A stretch of DNA of 64,000 bases from Streptomyces sp. Alt3 (lineage in GTDB: Bacteria > Actinomycetota > Actinomycetes > Streptomycetales > Streptomycetaceae): the NCBI RefSeq assembly GCF_030719215.1, contig NZ_CP120983.1, positions 3,844,001 to 3,908,000 of the forward strand, in the 5' to 3' direction. Positions 50,368 to 58,601 of this stretch are shown here, in pieces (within the stretch, counting starts at the first letter, position 1; each line of letters opens with the position of its first letter). A model generated the notes under the pieces. The model had not been told where the DNA came from. It saw nothing but the letters and a program-made list of their open reading frames with translations, and ran no database searches. Position numbers and translations under genes: made by a program.

Positions 50368-51918
50368 TCAGCTGATCCGGGCGTACTTCTTCCAGCTCGT
50401 CGACGCGAGCTTCCTCGGAGCCTTGAATCCGCCCTTGTGGTCGGCGTTGTAGAGGTAGACGGCCCCGGCAGGGGTGCGGGCCAGGATGTCCTGGCGTCCG
50501 TCGTGGTCCATGTCACCGCTCGCCACGATGGCGTTGAACTGGTTCCAGCCGCCGCTGATCCTCGTGCGGACCGGGTACGTCCTCTTCGTGGCGCCCGCGT
50601 ACATCCACAGGACGCCCGCCTTGTCCCTGGCGACCAGGTCCGTGCGGCCGTCGCCGGTGAGGTCGCCCCGGCCCGTCAGCGCCGTGTACTGGTTCCAGCC
50701 GCCGCTGATCCGGGTACGCGCGGCGAGCTTGCCGTCACTCGTGCCACGGAAGAGCCACAGCACGCCCGCCTTGTCACGGCCGACGACATCGTTGCGTCCG
50801 TCGCCGGAGTAGTCGCGCACCGCGACCAGCTGGTTGTAGCTGTTCCAGCCGGTGCCCAGCTTCACCCGGTGCTTGAAGTCGGCCGGCTCCATCTCGGTGC
50901 TGGGCACCCGGTACAGGGTTCCGTCCGTCGTACGCGCCAGGAGATCACCGAAGCCGTCGCCGTTCATGTCCCCCGCCTGCAGGAACGAGGCATAGCCCCG
51001 GCCGCTGAACCAGCCGGTGCTGTCGGGCGCGCAGTACGCGAGCGTACGGTCCCCGAGCGTCGAGCAGACGTCGACCAGGTCGTTCGTCTCCGTGGCCAGC
51101 ACGCTGCCGGTGGAGCGGTAGTCGCTGTCCGTGTCCCTGGTCCACTCGTCGATGAGCTGCCGGTAGGACTCGATACGGGTGTACAGCCGCGCCCCGCCCC
51201 GGACGCAGCCGGTCGCCCCCGTCGCCGACACGGCGATGAGCTTGCCGCCCGCCACCAGCGCCCCGCCCGCGTCGCCGAAGCACTGATCCTGGTCCGCCAC
51301 CGCGGGGGCGCCCGGGGTGGGCACCGTGCACAGCGTCCCGGCCGGCAGGAAGCGGCCCAGCAGCAGGGCGCACTGCGCCGCGGACTTCACCGTGACCTGC
51401 TCGCTGTGGCGCACACGCGGCGCGTCCTCGACGTCGAGCCCGGCCCAGGAGTGGAAAGCCGCCTTCGCCCCGGAGGCCCAGAGCTTCGCGTCCGACGCCG
51501 AGGCCAGAGCAGGCTTCCCGCTGTCGGACGGGGTCCGGCGGGTGGTCACCGTGAGGGCCGCGCGGCGGCTCGACGCGTCGTACCGGGGATGACTGTGGTA
51601 GAGCGTCTGGTTGCCGCCCTCGCTGATGGTCCCGGTGGTCAGGTCGTAGACGTAGGTGAAGTCCGCCTCGTCCATCCCCGTCACACAGTCCGGGGTGGCG
51701 AGCGTCTTCGTCCTGGACAGCACGATGCCCGTGCAGGCCCGGTGGGCGCCGCTCGCCATGTCGTCGAAGTACAGCGGGATGACCCAGGAGGGTACGGCAG
51801 CCTGCGCGGCTGCGGGTGTGGTGGCCGGTGCCGCCTGCGCGCCGGGGACCACGCCCACGGTGACGGCGAGAACGGCCAAGGACAGCAGAGTGGTACGGCC
51901 ACGTGCGGAACGAGGCAA
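50368..51918 (-). CDS. Secreted trypsin-fold pseudoprotease with FG-GAP repeats
   Basis: The 516-residue precursor has a signal peptide (TTLLSLAVLAVTVGVVPGAQ-A). A chymotrypsin-like domain at ~40-280 follows, then a C-terminal FG-GAP/VCBS propeller (~300-510) with repeats such as GDMNGDGFGDLLART and GDLTGDGRTDLVARD. The usual catalytic TAAHC is LATPDCV and the usual GDSGGP is GDAGGALV, so His and Ser are both missing. It is probably a binding protein rather than an enzyme. The TTG start at 51918 is fixed by GGGGAGGG upstream. Confidence 0.82.
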   Translation of the reverse strand: MPRSARGRTTLLSLAVLAVTVGVVPGAQAAPATTPAAAQAAVPSWVIPLYFDDMASGAHRACTGIVLSRTKTLATPDCVTGMDEADFTYVYDLTTGTISEGGNQTLYHSHPRYDASSRRAALTVTTRRTPSDSGKPALASASDAKLWASGAKAAFHSWAGLDVEDAPRVRHSEQVTVKSAAQCALLLGRFLPAGTLCTVPTPGAPAVADQDQCFGDAGGALVAGGKLIAVSATGATGCVRGGARLYTRIESYRQLIDEWTRDTDSDYRSTGSVLATETNDLVDVCSTLGDRTLAYCAPDSTGWFSGRGYASFLQAGDMNGDGFGDLLARTTDGTLYRVPSTEMEPADFKHRVKLGTGWNSYNQLVAVRDYSGDGRNDVVGRDKAGVLWLFRGTSDGKLAARTRISGGWNQYTALTGRGDLTGDGRTDLVARDKAGVLWMYAGATKRTYPVRTRISGGWNQFNAIVASGDMDHDGRQDILARTPAGAVYLYNADHKGGFKAPRKLASTSWKKYARIS

Positions 51919-52095
51919 TGCGGGTCCCTCCCCAGGAGTCGAGAGGCCGGGGGAGACCGCGGCGCCCAGCGCCGTCGACTCGCGAAAGAGTGAACCAGCC
52001 CCCCTGGCGGTACCCCCTGTGCCTGCAGCGGATCGTACCGTCGGCCCCACCCGCCCCGGTAGCCGTTTCCGCCGCGTCCACAACAACTGAGGGGG

Positions 52096-52154
52096 CTGAC
52101 GACGAAGGGCCCGTACGCCACCTGGTCGGTGGTGTACGGGCCCTTCGTCGTCAG
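52096..52154 (-). terminator. Terminator of the DEAD-box helicase gene
   Basis: A long, nearly perfect hairpin (CTGACGACGAAGGGCCCGTA and complement, with CACC/GGTG pairing inside) lies 15 bases beyond the helicase stop. Its 22 or more paired bases make it one of the strongest in the window. Confidence 0.85.
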
Positions 52155-52168
52155 TCGTTCAGCGACGG

Positions 52169-54415
52169 TCAGCCGTTGCGCTTCCAGCGCGGCTTGTCGT
52201 CACGGCGGCCGAAGGTGCCGGTGCCGGTACCCGTGCCGGTGCCACCGCGGTGGTCGTCACGACGGCCGGTCGGGCGGTCGCCGCCACCGGAGCGGAAGCC
52301 GCCCGAGGGACGGTCGTCGCGACGGTCACGGTTGAACGGGCGGTCGCTGCCGCCGGAGCGGAAGCCACCGGAGGGGCGGTCGTCACGGCGGTCACGGTTG
52401 AACGACGGGCGGTCGTTGTCACGACGCTCGAAGGAACGGCCCCCACGGTCGTCACGACGGTCACCGCCACCGGAGCGGAAGCCACCGGACGAACCACCGG
52501 AGGGGCGGTCGTCACGGCGGTCACGGTTGAACGACGGGCGGTCGTTGTCACGACGCTCGAAGGAACGGCCCCCACGGTCGCCGCCGCGGTCGTCACGACG
52601 GTCACCGCCACCGGAGCGGAAGCCGCCCGAGGGACGGTCGTTGCTGCCACGGAACGACGGACGGTCGTTGCTGCCGCGGTAGCCGTTGCCACCGGAGGGA
52701 CGGCCGCTGCGCTCGCCGACGCGGTCGTTGCCCCCGCGGTATCCACCACGGTCACCACGGTCACCGCGGTCGTCACGACGGTCGTCACGACGGGCGTAGT
52801 TGCCCCGGTCGTCGCGACGGTCCTCGCGCGCGGCCGGCTGCTCGGGGACGGACGCCGCGACGAGTGCGGCCTCGGCCTCGGCGGCGACCTCTGCCACCGC
52901 CGCCTCCGGGTCGTCGCCCCGCTCGCGGGCGGCACGGGCGACCAGGCGGTCGGCCTCCTCGCGCAGCTCGACGGCACGACGCTGGACACGCTCCAGCTGC
53001 TTGGTGAGGTCGGCGGCCTCGCGCTCGGCCTGCTTGGCCGCGTTGTTCGCGGAGTCGGCCTGGACCTCGGTCAGCGAACGGGCACCCGTGATCTCGGCGA
53101 CCTCGGGCTCGAAGACGCCCGCGCCCTGGACGATGTGGCGCGAGGCGTCGACGCCCGCGTCCTCCATGAGGCGGAAGATCTGGCGGCGCTGGTGCGGAAG
53201 CGCCAGCGAGACGACGACACCGGACTTGCCGGCACGCGCGGTGCGGCCCGAGCGGTGCAGGTAGTCCTTGTGGTCGCCGGCCGGGTCCACGTTCAGGACG
53301 AGGTCGATGCCGTCGACGTGGATGCCGCGGGCGGCGACGTCGGTGGCGACGAGGGCGTTGACGTAGCCCTTCTTGAAGTCTTCCAGGACGCGGGTACGGG
53401 CACCCTGCGTCATGCCGCCGTGCAGCGCGTCGGCCTTCACGCCGGACTCGATGAGCTGCTCGGCGATGCGGTCGGCGCCCAGCTGGGTGCGGACGAAGAT
53501 GATCGTGCGGCCCTTGCGGGCGGCGATCGCGGCCGTGACCGGCGCCTTGTCCTTCGGCTTCACGACGAGGACGTGGTGCGACATGGTCGAGACGTTGCCC
53601 TGCGCGCTGTCGACCTCGTGGGTGACCGGGTTGCTCAGGTAGCGCTTGACGAGCGTGCCGATCTCGTTCTCCATCGTGGCGGAGAAGAGCATGCGCTGGC
53701 CGCCACCGGGGATCTGGTCGAGCAGCTCGGTGACCTCGGGCAGGAAGCCCAGGTCCGACATCTGGTCGGCCTCGTCGAGGACCGCGACCTGGACGTTCTC
53801 CAGGGAGCAGGCACCACGGTTGATGATGTCGCGCAGCCGGCCCGGGGTGGCGACGAGGACGTCGACACCGCGCTCCAGCGCGTAGATCTGGTTGCCCATC
53901 GACGTACCGCCGCAGACGACCTTCATCTTCAGGCCGAGCACGTCGCCGTAGGGCTGCAGCGCGTCCGCGACCTGCATGGCCAGCTCACGGGTCGGCGTGA
54001 GGATGATCGCGCGGGGCTTCTTCTTCTCGGTGTGACCGCCGGCCAGCGAGGCCAGGGTCGGCAGACCGAAGGAGAGCGTCTTGCCGGAGCCGGTGCGGCC
54101 ACGGCCCAGGATGTCCTTGCCGGCCAGGGCGTCCGGGATGGTCGCGGCCTGGATCGGGAAGGGGGCCGTCACACCGTTCTGCGCGAGCTTGCGGACGATG
54201 CCCTCGGGCAGTCCGAGCGAGGCGAAGGTGACGCTCGGCTCGGCGTCCTCGGTGACCTCGTCGGAGGCGACCTCGTCGGAGGTGTCCGCGACGGGGGTGT
54301 CCGCGACAGGGGTCTCGTCGGCCTGGGCCACTACGGCTTCGGCGGCCTCGACGACCTCGATGTTCTCGACGTCGTTCTCGGACATGACGGTGTGGTCAGA
54401 ACTGGAAATTGACAT
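52169..54415 (-). CDS. DEAD-box ATP-dependent RNA helicase
   Basis: The 748-residue protein has all core motifs: Q motif (PFPIQAATIPDAL), I (GRGRTGSGKT), Ia (PTRELAMQ), II (VLDEADQM), III (FSATM), IV-VI (IIFVRTQ, ATDVAARGIHVDG, HRSGRTARAG). The N-terminal ~60 residues are acidic. Residues ~450-540 are Ala/Glu/Arg helical. The C-terminal ~210 residues are Arg/Gly/Asp/Ser low-complexity repeats that likely bind RNA and may promote condensates. It unwinds structured RNA in ribosome assembly or mRNA decay. Probably cold- or stress-responsive, by analogy. Confidence 0.92.
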   Translation of the reverse strand: MSISSSDHTVMSENDVENIEVVEAAEAVVAQADETPVADTPVADTSDEVASDEVTEDAEPSVTFASLGLPEGIVRKLAQNGVTAPFPIQAATIPDALAGKDILGRGRTGSGKTLSFGLPTLASLAGGHTEKKKPRAIILTPTRELAMQVADALQPYGDVLGLKMKVVCGGTSMGNQIYALERGVDVLVATPGRLRDIINRGACSLENVQVAVLDEADQMSDLGFLPEVTELLDQIPGGGQRMLFSATMENEIGTLVKRYLSNPVTHEVDSAQGNVSTMSHHVLVVKPKDKAPVTAAIAARKGRTIIFVRTQLGADRIAEQLIESGVKADALHGGMTQGARTRVLEDFKKGYVNALVATDVAARGIHVDGIDLVLNVDPAGDHKDYLHRSGRTARAGKSGVVVSLALPHQRRQIFRLMEDAGVDASRHIVQGAGVFEPEVAEITGARSLTEVQADSANNAAKQAEREAADLTKQLERVQRRAVELREEADRLVARAARERGDDPEAAVAEVAAEAEAALVAASVPEQPAAREDRRDDRGNYARRDDRRDDRGDRGDRGGYRGGNDRVGERSGRPSGGNGYRGSNDRPSFRGSNDRPSGGFRSGGGDRRDDRGGDRGGRSFERRDNDRPSFNRDRRDDRPSGGSSGGFRSGGGDRRDDRGGRSFERRDNDRPSFNRDRRDDRPSGGFRSGGSDRPFNRDRRDDRPSGGFRSGGGDRPTGRRDDHRGGTGTGTGTGTFGRRDDKPRWKRNG

Positions 54416-54614
54416 GCGAAATGCGAAACCTTCCGGAGTCTCGGCACGCGCCCGTAACTCCGTGTTTTCGCAATTTCGACCGCCTCAATGCGGTCCAGCC
54501 ACGGCAAGGGAGAGTACGCGCCACACGGCGCTCTTCTGTGTCGGCGCCGGGCAATGGGATCAAACGATCTACTACCATACGCACCCTCCCCCACTTCGCG
54601 CAAACCGGCCCCCC

Positions 54615-55172
54615 TCACACCGGCGCGACCTGCGGTGATACCCGCGGAGTGGGCCACGTTCCGCCCCGCCCCGGCAGCCCCGTCGCATCCGTGCGGGACT
54701 GCGCCGCCGGCGAGGCCGAGGGCTGCTCCGGCGGCGGTGAGGGCTCCGGCTCGGGCGAGGCCGGGGGCTCCTCGGGGGTGACCGGTGGGGGCGGCGGCTC
54801 ACCCGGCCCCGGGGCGCTGGGCTCCGGGGTGGGCAGGGGGCCGCCCCGGGAGGGCTCCGGGGTACCGGGGCCGGCGGGCACAGGCACGGCCTTCCCCGGC
54901 TCCGCGGACGGGATGCGGCCCGAGGCCTTGGCATCCGGCTTGCGCGCGGCTCCCCGGTCGGACTGCGCCTCGGCACGGCCACCGCCGGAGCCGGACCGGC
55001 CGGTGCCGGACACGGTGGCCTCGTCGGGCAGGGCGGACGCGCCCTTCCGGTCGGCGGAAAGCGAGGGGGTGGGCTTCCCGGCGTCGTCGCCGACGCTCAC
55101 ACAGCCTGTGGACGCGGCGATCGTCAGCGCGGTGACGGTTGCCCAGCGGACGCGGGCGGACAACTGGCGCAC
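54615..55172 (-). CDS. Proline-rich lipoprotein of unknown function
   Basis: The 185-residue precursor has a signal peptide with lipobox ending TIAASTGC (Cys ~24), so it is membrane-anchored outside the cell. The rest is low-complexity, rising in Pro/Glu/Ser content toward the C-terminus (PGPGEPPPPPVTPEEPPASP). Such regions span or bind the cell wall. The GTG at 55172 is set by GGAGG nine bases upstream. No fold recognised. It precedes the helicase gene by ~200 bases on the same strand. Confidence 0.65.
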   Translation of the reverse strand: MRQLSARVRWATVTALTIAASTGCVSVGDDAGKPTPSLSADRKGASALPDEATVSGTGRSGSGGGRAEAQSDRGAARKPDAKASGRIPSAEPGKAVPVPAGPGTPEPSRGGPLPTPEPSAPGPGEPPPPPVTPEEPPASPEPEPSPPPEQPSASPAAQSRTDATGLPGRGGTWPTPRVSPQVAPV

Positions 55173-55308
55173 GGGATGGCACCTCCGGGGAGGAGAGGGA
55201 CGGCGGGAACGGGAGAGCGATGTGTCCAACTCCCCCGCCCCCACCGGGGACACGCCCGGACACAACACCCGCACACGCCCCCGGCCGCCGGATCGCACCC
55301 CGGAACGC

Positions 55309-55677
55309 TCAGAAGCCCCCCGCCAGCTCCGCCCCGAGGAACACCGCCCCGAGCCCCACCAGCAGGGATGCCAGCACGTTCGCCCCGGCGAGGAAGCCCC
55401 GGCCCGCCTCGGCCAGGCGGAGGGTCTCGTACGAGAACGTCGAATACGTCGTCAGCGCGCCGCACAGGCCCGTCCCCAGCAACGCGTACACGGGAGTGGA
55501 CACCGTGGCGCCGGTCAGCACACCGAGCAGCAGGCTGCCCGCCGCGTTCACCGTGAACGTCCCCCACGGGAACACGTACGGCAGCCCTGCGCCGTGCCGT
55601 GCCTGCACCGCACGGTCCGTCAGATAGCGCAGCGGCGCCCCGACGGCGCCCCCGAGGACGACCAGCAGCCAGTTCAC
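55309..55677 (-). CDS. crcB: CrcB/Fluc fluoride channel subunit (second gene)
   Basis: The 122-residue protein has four membrane helices and the family motifs GGAVGAPLRYLTDRA, FTVNAAGSLLLGVL and GTGLCGALTTYSTFSYE, the last lining the fluoride pore. Fluc proteins export toxic fluoride as antiparallel dimers. Here two genes overlap by four bases (GTGA), pointing to a heterodimer, as is usual in Gram-positive bacteria. GTG start. Confidence 0.93.
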   Translation of the reverse strand: MNWLLVVLGGAVGAPLRYLTDRAVQARHGAGLPYVFPWGTFTVNAAGSLLLGVLTGATVSTPVYALLGTGLCGALTTYSTFSYETLRLAEAGRGFLAGANVLASLLVGLGAVFLGAELAGGF

Positions 55678-56171
55678 GGCGCCGTCCCCCGCCCGTCCAC
55701 GAGCGACCGGGTGAGCGCGGCCGCACCCCACACCGCGCCGAGCGCCGCCACGGCCGTGCCTGCCGCGTACCCCATGGCCGTGGCCGCTTCCTGACGGGCC
55801 AGCAGCTTCGACACGTCGGCGGCGTACGTCGAGAACGTGGTGAACCCGCCGAGCACCCCGACCCCGAGGAACGGCCGCACCAGCGGGTGCGTGACGGTGC
55901 CCCGCTCGGCGACCAGCACCATCAGCACACCGATCAGGGCGCAGCCCGTCACGTTGACGGCGAAGACCGCCCAGGGGAAGCCGCCCTCGGCCGCGGGCCA
56001 GGCGAGCGAGGCCGCGTACCGCGCCGTCGACCCCAGGGCACCGCCCGCGGCGATCACCGCGAGGACCCGCCACCGGCCGGGCCCCGCGGTCTCGGCGCGC
56101 TGCGCGGGTACGGACAGGTCGACGTCCGGGTCGACGGACGGCCGGTGGGGCGGCGGATCCTGGGTGCTCAC
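55674..56171 (-). CDS. crcB: CrcB/Fluc fluoride channel subunit (first gene)
   Basis: The 165-residue protein has a ~35-residue soluble N-terminal extension (Pro/Asp-rich). Four membrane helices follow with AAGGALGSTARYAASLAWP, FAVNVTGCALIGVL and GVGVLGGFTTFSTYAADV. It is translationally coupled to the second crcB gene and overlaps the zincin gene upstream by four bases, so three genes form one operon. GTG start at 56171. No fluoride riboswitch was recognised upstream. Confidence 0.93.
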   Translation of the reverse strand: MSTQDPPPHRPSVDPDVDLSVPAQRAETAGPGRWRVLAVIAAGGALGSTARYAASLAWPAAEGGFPWAVFAVNVTGCALIGVLMVLVAERGTVTHPLVRPFLGVGVLGGFTTFSTYAADVSKLLARQEAATAMGYAAGTAVAALGAVWGAAALTRSLVDGRGTAP

Positions 56172-56521
56172 CCGTACCCCAGCTCGTGCAGCCGCTCGTC
56201 GTCGATGCCGAAGTGGTGGGCGATCTCGTGGACCACGGTGATCTCGGTCTCGGCGACCACGTCCTCGCGGGTCTCGCACATCCGCAGCGTCGGCCCCCGG
56301 TAGATGGTGATCCGGTCCGGCAGCACCCCGGCGTACCACTCGCCGCGCTCGGTGAGCGGCGTTCCCTCGTAGAGGCCGAGGAGCTCCCGGTCCTCCGGGT
56401 CCTCCGGCTCCTCCTCCACGAACACCGCGACGTTGTCCATCAGCCGCATCAGCTCCGGCGGGACCCGGTCAAGAGCCAGGCTCACCAGCTCTTCGAACTC
56501 CTCGCGCGTCATCTCCAGCAC
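56168..56521 (-). CDS. Minimal zincin metallopeptidase-family protein
   Basis: The ~117-residue protein belongs to the small zincin family (PF06262-like). It begins MTREEFEELVSLALDRVPPE and carries the zinc motif TVVHEIAHHFGIDD near the C-terminus. Members are short and single-domain; substrates are unknown. GTG 56521 or ATG 56512 may be the start. The end overlaps the crcB start, so it leads the operon. Confidence 0.85.
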   Translation of the reverse strand: MLEMTREEFEELVSLALDRVPPELMRLMDNVAVFVEEEPEDPEDRELLGLYEGTPLTERGEWYAGVLPDRITIYRGPTLRMCETREDVVAETEITVVHEIAHHFGIDDERLHELGYG

Positions 56522-56645
56522 ACCGCCATTGTCACGTACGCGGGTCGAGGAGGGGCGGGCCGCACCCGCCCCGTGGGCCACCCGCCCGGCCCACACCTCC
56601 TGACCGCCCCGCATGTCCGCCGCCCGAACGGGGCATACGCGCCCA

Positions 56646-58181
56646 ATGGCACGCCCGTTCCACGCCGCAGCCGTCCGTGTCCGCCGCCTCTTCCGCTCCC
56701 GCCCGCGCGCCGCCGCACCCGTCGGCGGTCCCACCCCCGCCCCGCACCCCTGGAAGCGCGCGCTCGGCCTGCTGGCCGTGGTCGTGCTGGGCGCCTGGCT
56801 GGGACTGCTGGTCGTCGGCAGTGTGCGTACGCCGGTGGGGCCCATGGACACCACCATGACCCTGCGGCCCTCGGTGAGCGGCGGAACCAAGATCAACGTG
56901 TCACCGCTCGGCGCCCTGGAACTGGACTCCCACCACGCCCCGGTCCGACTGGACGTGGACGTCGACCAGCTCGACCCGGAGCGTTCGCAGGCCCTGGTCA
57001 AGCACCCCGAACGCCTCTCAGGTCTCCAGGACGAGGTCACCGACGACGTCGCCTCCGGCACCCGCGAGCTGGCCGTCCGCTCCTGCGTGGCCGTGGTCTC
57101 CGGCGCCACCGCCCTCGGCCTCGTCGTCTACCGGCGCCCACGCCGCGCCCTGGCCGCCGGAGGTCTCGCGCTGGCCCTGCTGGCCGCCTCGGGGGTCAGC
57201 GCGTACGCCACCTGGAACCCGAAGTCCGTCCTGGAGCCGAAGTTCTCCGGGCTCCTGTCCAGCGCCCCCTCGGTCGTCGGCGACGCCCGGTCGATCGTCA
57301 CCGAGTTCGACGTCTACCAGCAGGAACTCGCGCGCCTGGTCACCAACGTCACCAAGCTGTACGACGCCACGTCCACGCTGCCCGTGTACCAACCGGACCC
57401 CGCGACCATCCGAGTCCTGCACGTCTCCGACATCCATCTCAACCCGGCCGCCTGGCACATCATCGCCTCGCTCGTCGAGCAGTACGAGATCGACGTGATC
57501 ATCGACTCCGGCGACACGATGGACCACGGCACGGCCGCCGAGAACGGCTTCCTGGACCCGGTCCGGAACCTCGGCGCGCCCTATGTCTGGGTCAGGGGCA
57601 ACCACGACTCGAAGCAGACCCAGGCCCATCTGGAGAAGACGAAGAACGCGCACGTCCTGGACGAGGGCGACGCGGTGAGCGTGGCCGGGCTGCGGATCGC
57701 CGGGACCGGCGACCCCCAGTTCACCCCGGACCGCTCGCGCCCGACCGGCGGCAAGGCCTCCGAGCAGCTGGCCGGCATGCGCCTCGCCTCGGCCCTGCGC
57801 GACCAGAAGCGGGCGGGCACCCCGGTGGACATCGCCGTGGCGCACGACCCGAACGCGGCGCGGGAGACGGACGGGACGGTTCCGCTGGTCCTGGCCGGCC
57901 ATGTGCACCACCGGGTGAACGAGCTGCTGCCGTTCGGTACGCGGCTGAAGGTCGAGGGCTCCACGGGCGGCGGCGGCCTGCGCGCCGTGCAGAACCAGAA
58001 ACCGGAGAAGGTGCGCGCCTCGGTGCTCTACCTGGACCGCCCCACCCGGCATCTACAGGCCTGGGACGAGATCACCCTCGGCGGTCTCGGTCTCACGACG
58101 GCCGAGGTCAGCCGCCATCTCCCGGAGGAGAACCTGAAGAGTCCGTCCCCCTCCCCGAGCGTCCCGACCCCCTCCCCGTAA
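56646..58181 (+). CDS. Membrane-bound metallophosphoesterase
   Basis: The 511-residue protein has an Arg-rich start, a membrane span at ~40-60 (ALGLLAVVVLGAWLGLLVVG) and another pair near 150-195. The calcineurin-like domain at ~255-440 has the metal motifs VSDIHLN, DSGDTMDHG, VRGNHDS and LAGHVHHR. The C-terminal tail is Pro/Ser-rich. It should hydrolyse a phosphate ester with two metal ions; orientation of the catalytic domain is not certain. ATG 56646 is preferred. It is divergent from the zincin-crcB operon. Confidence 0.85.
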   Translation: MARPFHAAAVRVRRLFRSRPRAAAPVGGPTPAPHPWKRALGLLAVVVLGAWLGLLVVGSVRTPVGPMDTTMTLRPSVSGGTKINVSPLGALELDSHHAPVRLDVDVDQLDPERSQALVKHPERLSGLQDEVTDDVASGTRELAVRSCVAVVSGATALGLVVYRRPRRALAAGGLALALLAASGVSAYATWNPKSVLEPKFSGLLSSAPSVVGDARSIVTEFDVYQQELARLVTNVTKLYDATSTLPVYQPDPATIRVLHVSDIHLNPAAWHIIASLVEQYEIDVIIDSGDTMDHGTAAENGFLDPVRNLGAPYVWVRGNHDSKQTQAHLEKTKNAHVLDEGDAVSVAGLRIAGTGDPQFTPDRSRPTGGKASEQLAGMRLASALRDQKRAGTPVDIAVAHDPNAARETDGTVPLVLAGHVHHRVNELLPFGTRLKVEGSTGGGGLRAVQNQKPEKVRASVLYLDRPTRHLQAWDEITLGGLGLTTAEVSRHLPEENLKSPSPSPSVPTPSP

Positions 58182-58187
58182 ACCGTT

Positions 58188-58217
58188 TTGGCGATACCTC
58201 CCCGCATCCCATATGCT
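58188..58217 (+). promoter_or_regulatory. Promoter of the tRNA cluster
   Basis: TTGGCG (58188-58193) and TATGCT (58212-58217) are spaced by 18 bases, about 45 bases before the tRNA-Glu gene. The location and the AT-rich -10 box fit a housekeeping promoter. Confidence 0.5.
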
Positions 58218-58261
58218 TCTCACGTCCCCGACGCGCTGGAAAGCGCGCAGGTGGGCCCTTA

Positions 58262-58334
58262 GCCCTCATCGTCTAGTGGCCCAGGACGCCGCCCTTTCAA
58301 GGCGGTAGCACGGGTTCGAATCCCGTTGGGGGCA
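58262..58334 (+). tRNA. tRNA-Glu (TTC)
   Basis: The cloverleaf has acceptor GCCCTCA/TGGGGGC, anticodon TTC in CCGCCCTTTCAAGGCGG and T loop GTTCGAA. First of three tRNA genes in one transcription unit. Confidence 0.95.
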
Positions 58335-58373
58335 CGCTTTACCGTGTGCGAGACTTGTCTCGCACATTAGCTA

Positions 58374-58448
58374 GGTCCTGTGGAGCAGTTTGGAGTGCTC
58401 GCCACCCTGTCAAGGTGGAGGCCGCGGGTTCAAATCCCGTCAGGACCG
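58374..58448 (+). tRNA. tRNA-Asp (GTC)
   Basis: Acceptor GGTCCTG/CAGGACC with discriminator G, anticodon GTC in CCACCCTGTCAAGGTGG, T loop GTTCAAA. The discriminator G is the normal identity base for tRNA-Asp. Confidence 0.94.
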
Positions 58449-58470
58449 CTGCAGCCCGTACGAGCTGCGT

Positions 58471-58547
58471 GGCTGGGTAGCTCAGTTGGTACGAGCGATC
58501 GCCTGAAAAGCGATAGGTCGCCGGTTCGATCCCGGCCCCAGCCACCA
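58471..58547 (+). tRNA. tRNA-Phe (GAA), CCA encoded
   Basis: Acceptor GGCTGGG/CCCAGCC with discriminator A, anticodon GAA in ATCGCCTGAAAAGCGAT, T loop GTTCGAT. The gene is followed directly by CCA, unlike the other tRNA genes in the window. Confidence 0.94.
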
Positions 58548-58550
58548 CCC

Positions 58551-58579
58551 GAAGGCCCCGTCCCCAGGACGGGGCCTTC
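58551..58579. terminator. Bidirectional terminator between tRNA cluster and ccdA-like gene
   Basis: GAAGGCCCCGTCC and its near-perfect complement around CCAG stand four bases after tRNA-Phe and 22 bases beyond the stop of the leftward CcdA-like gene, so both units can end here. Confidence 0.8.
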
Positions 58580-58601
58580 GTCGTTTCCGCCCCGGCCCGG
58601 T

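Noticed and set aside
52300..52720. Regularly spaced repeats that could suggest a CRISPR array
   Set aside because: The repeats are in frame with the helicase, encode Arg/Gly/Asp blocks and lack unique spacers of constant length.
52250..54412. 720-residue plus-strand open frame opposite the DEAD-box helicase
   Set aside because: It mirrors the helicase codons (Val/Thr/Ala repeats and Asp/Leu/Gly runs) and has no domain; the helicase frame shows every motif.
58262..58547. tRNA-Glu/Asp/Phe cluster as a second integration site
   Set aside because: No duplicated tRNA fragment, integrase or foreign composition is seen near it.
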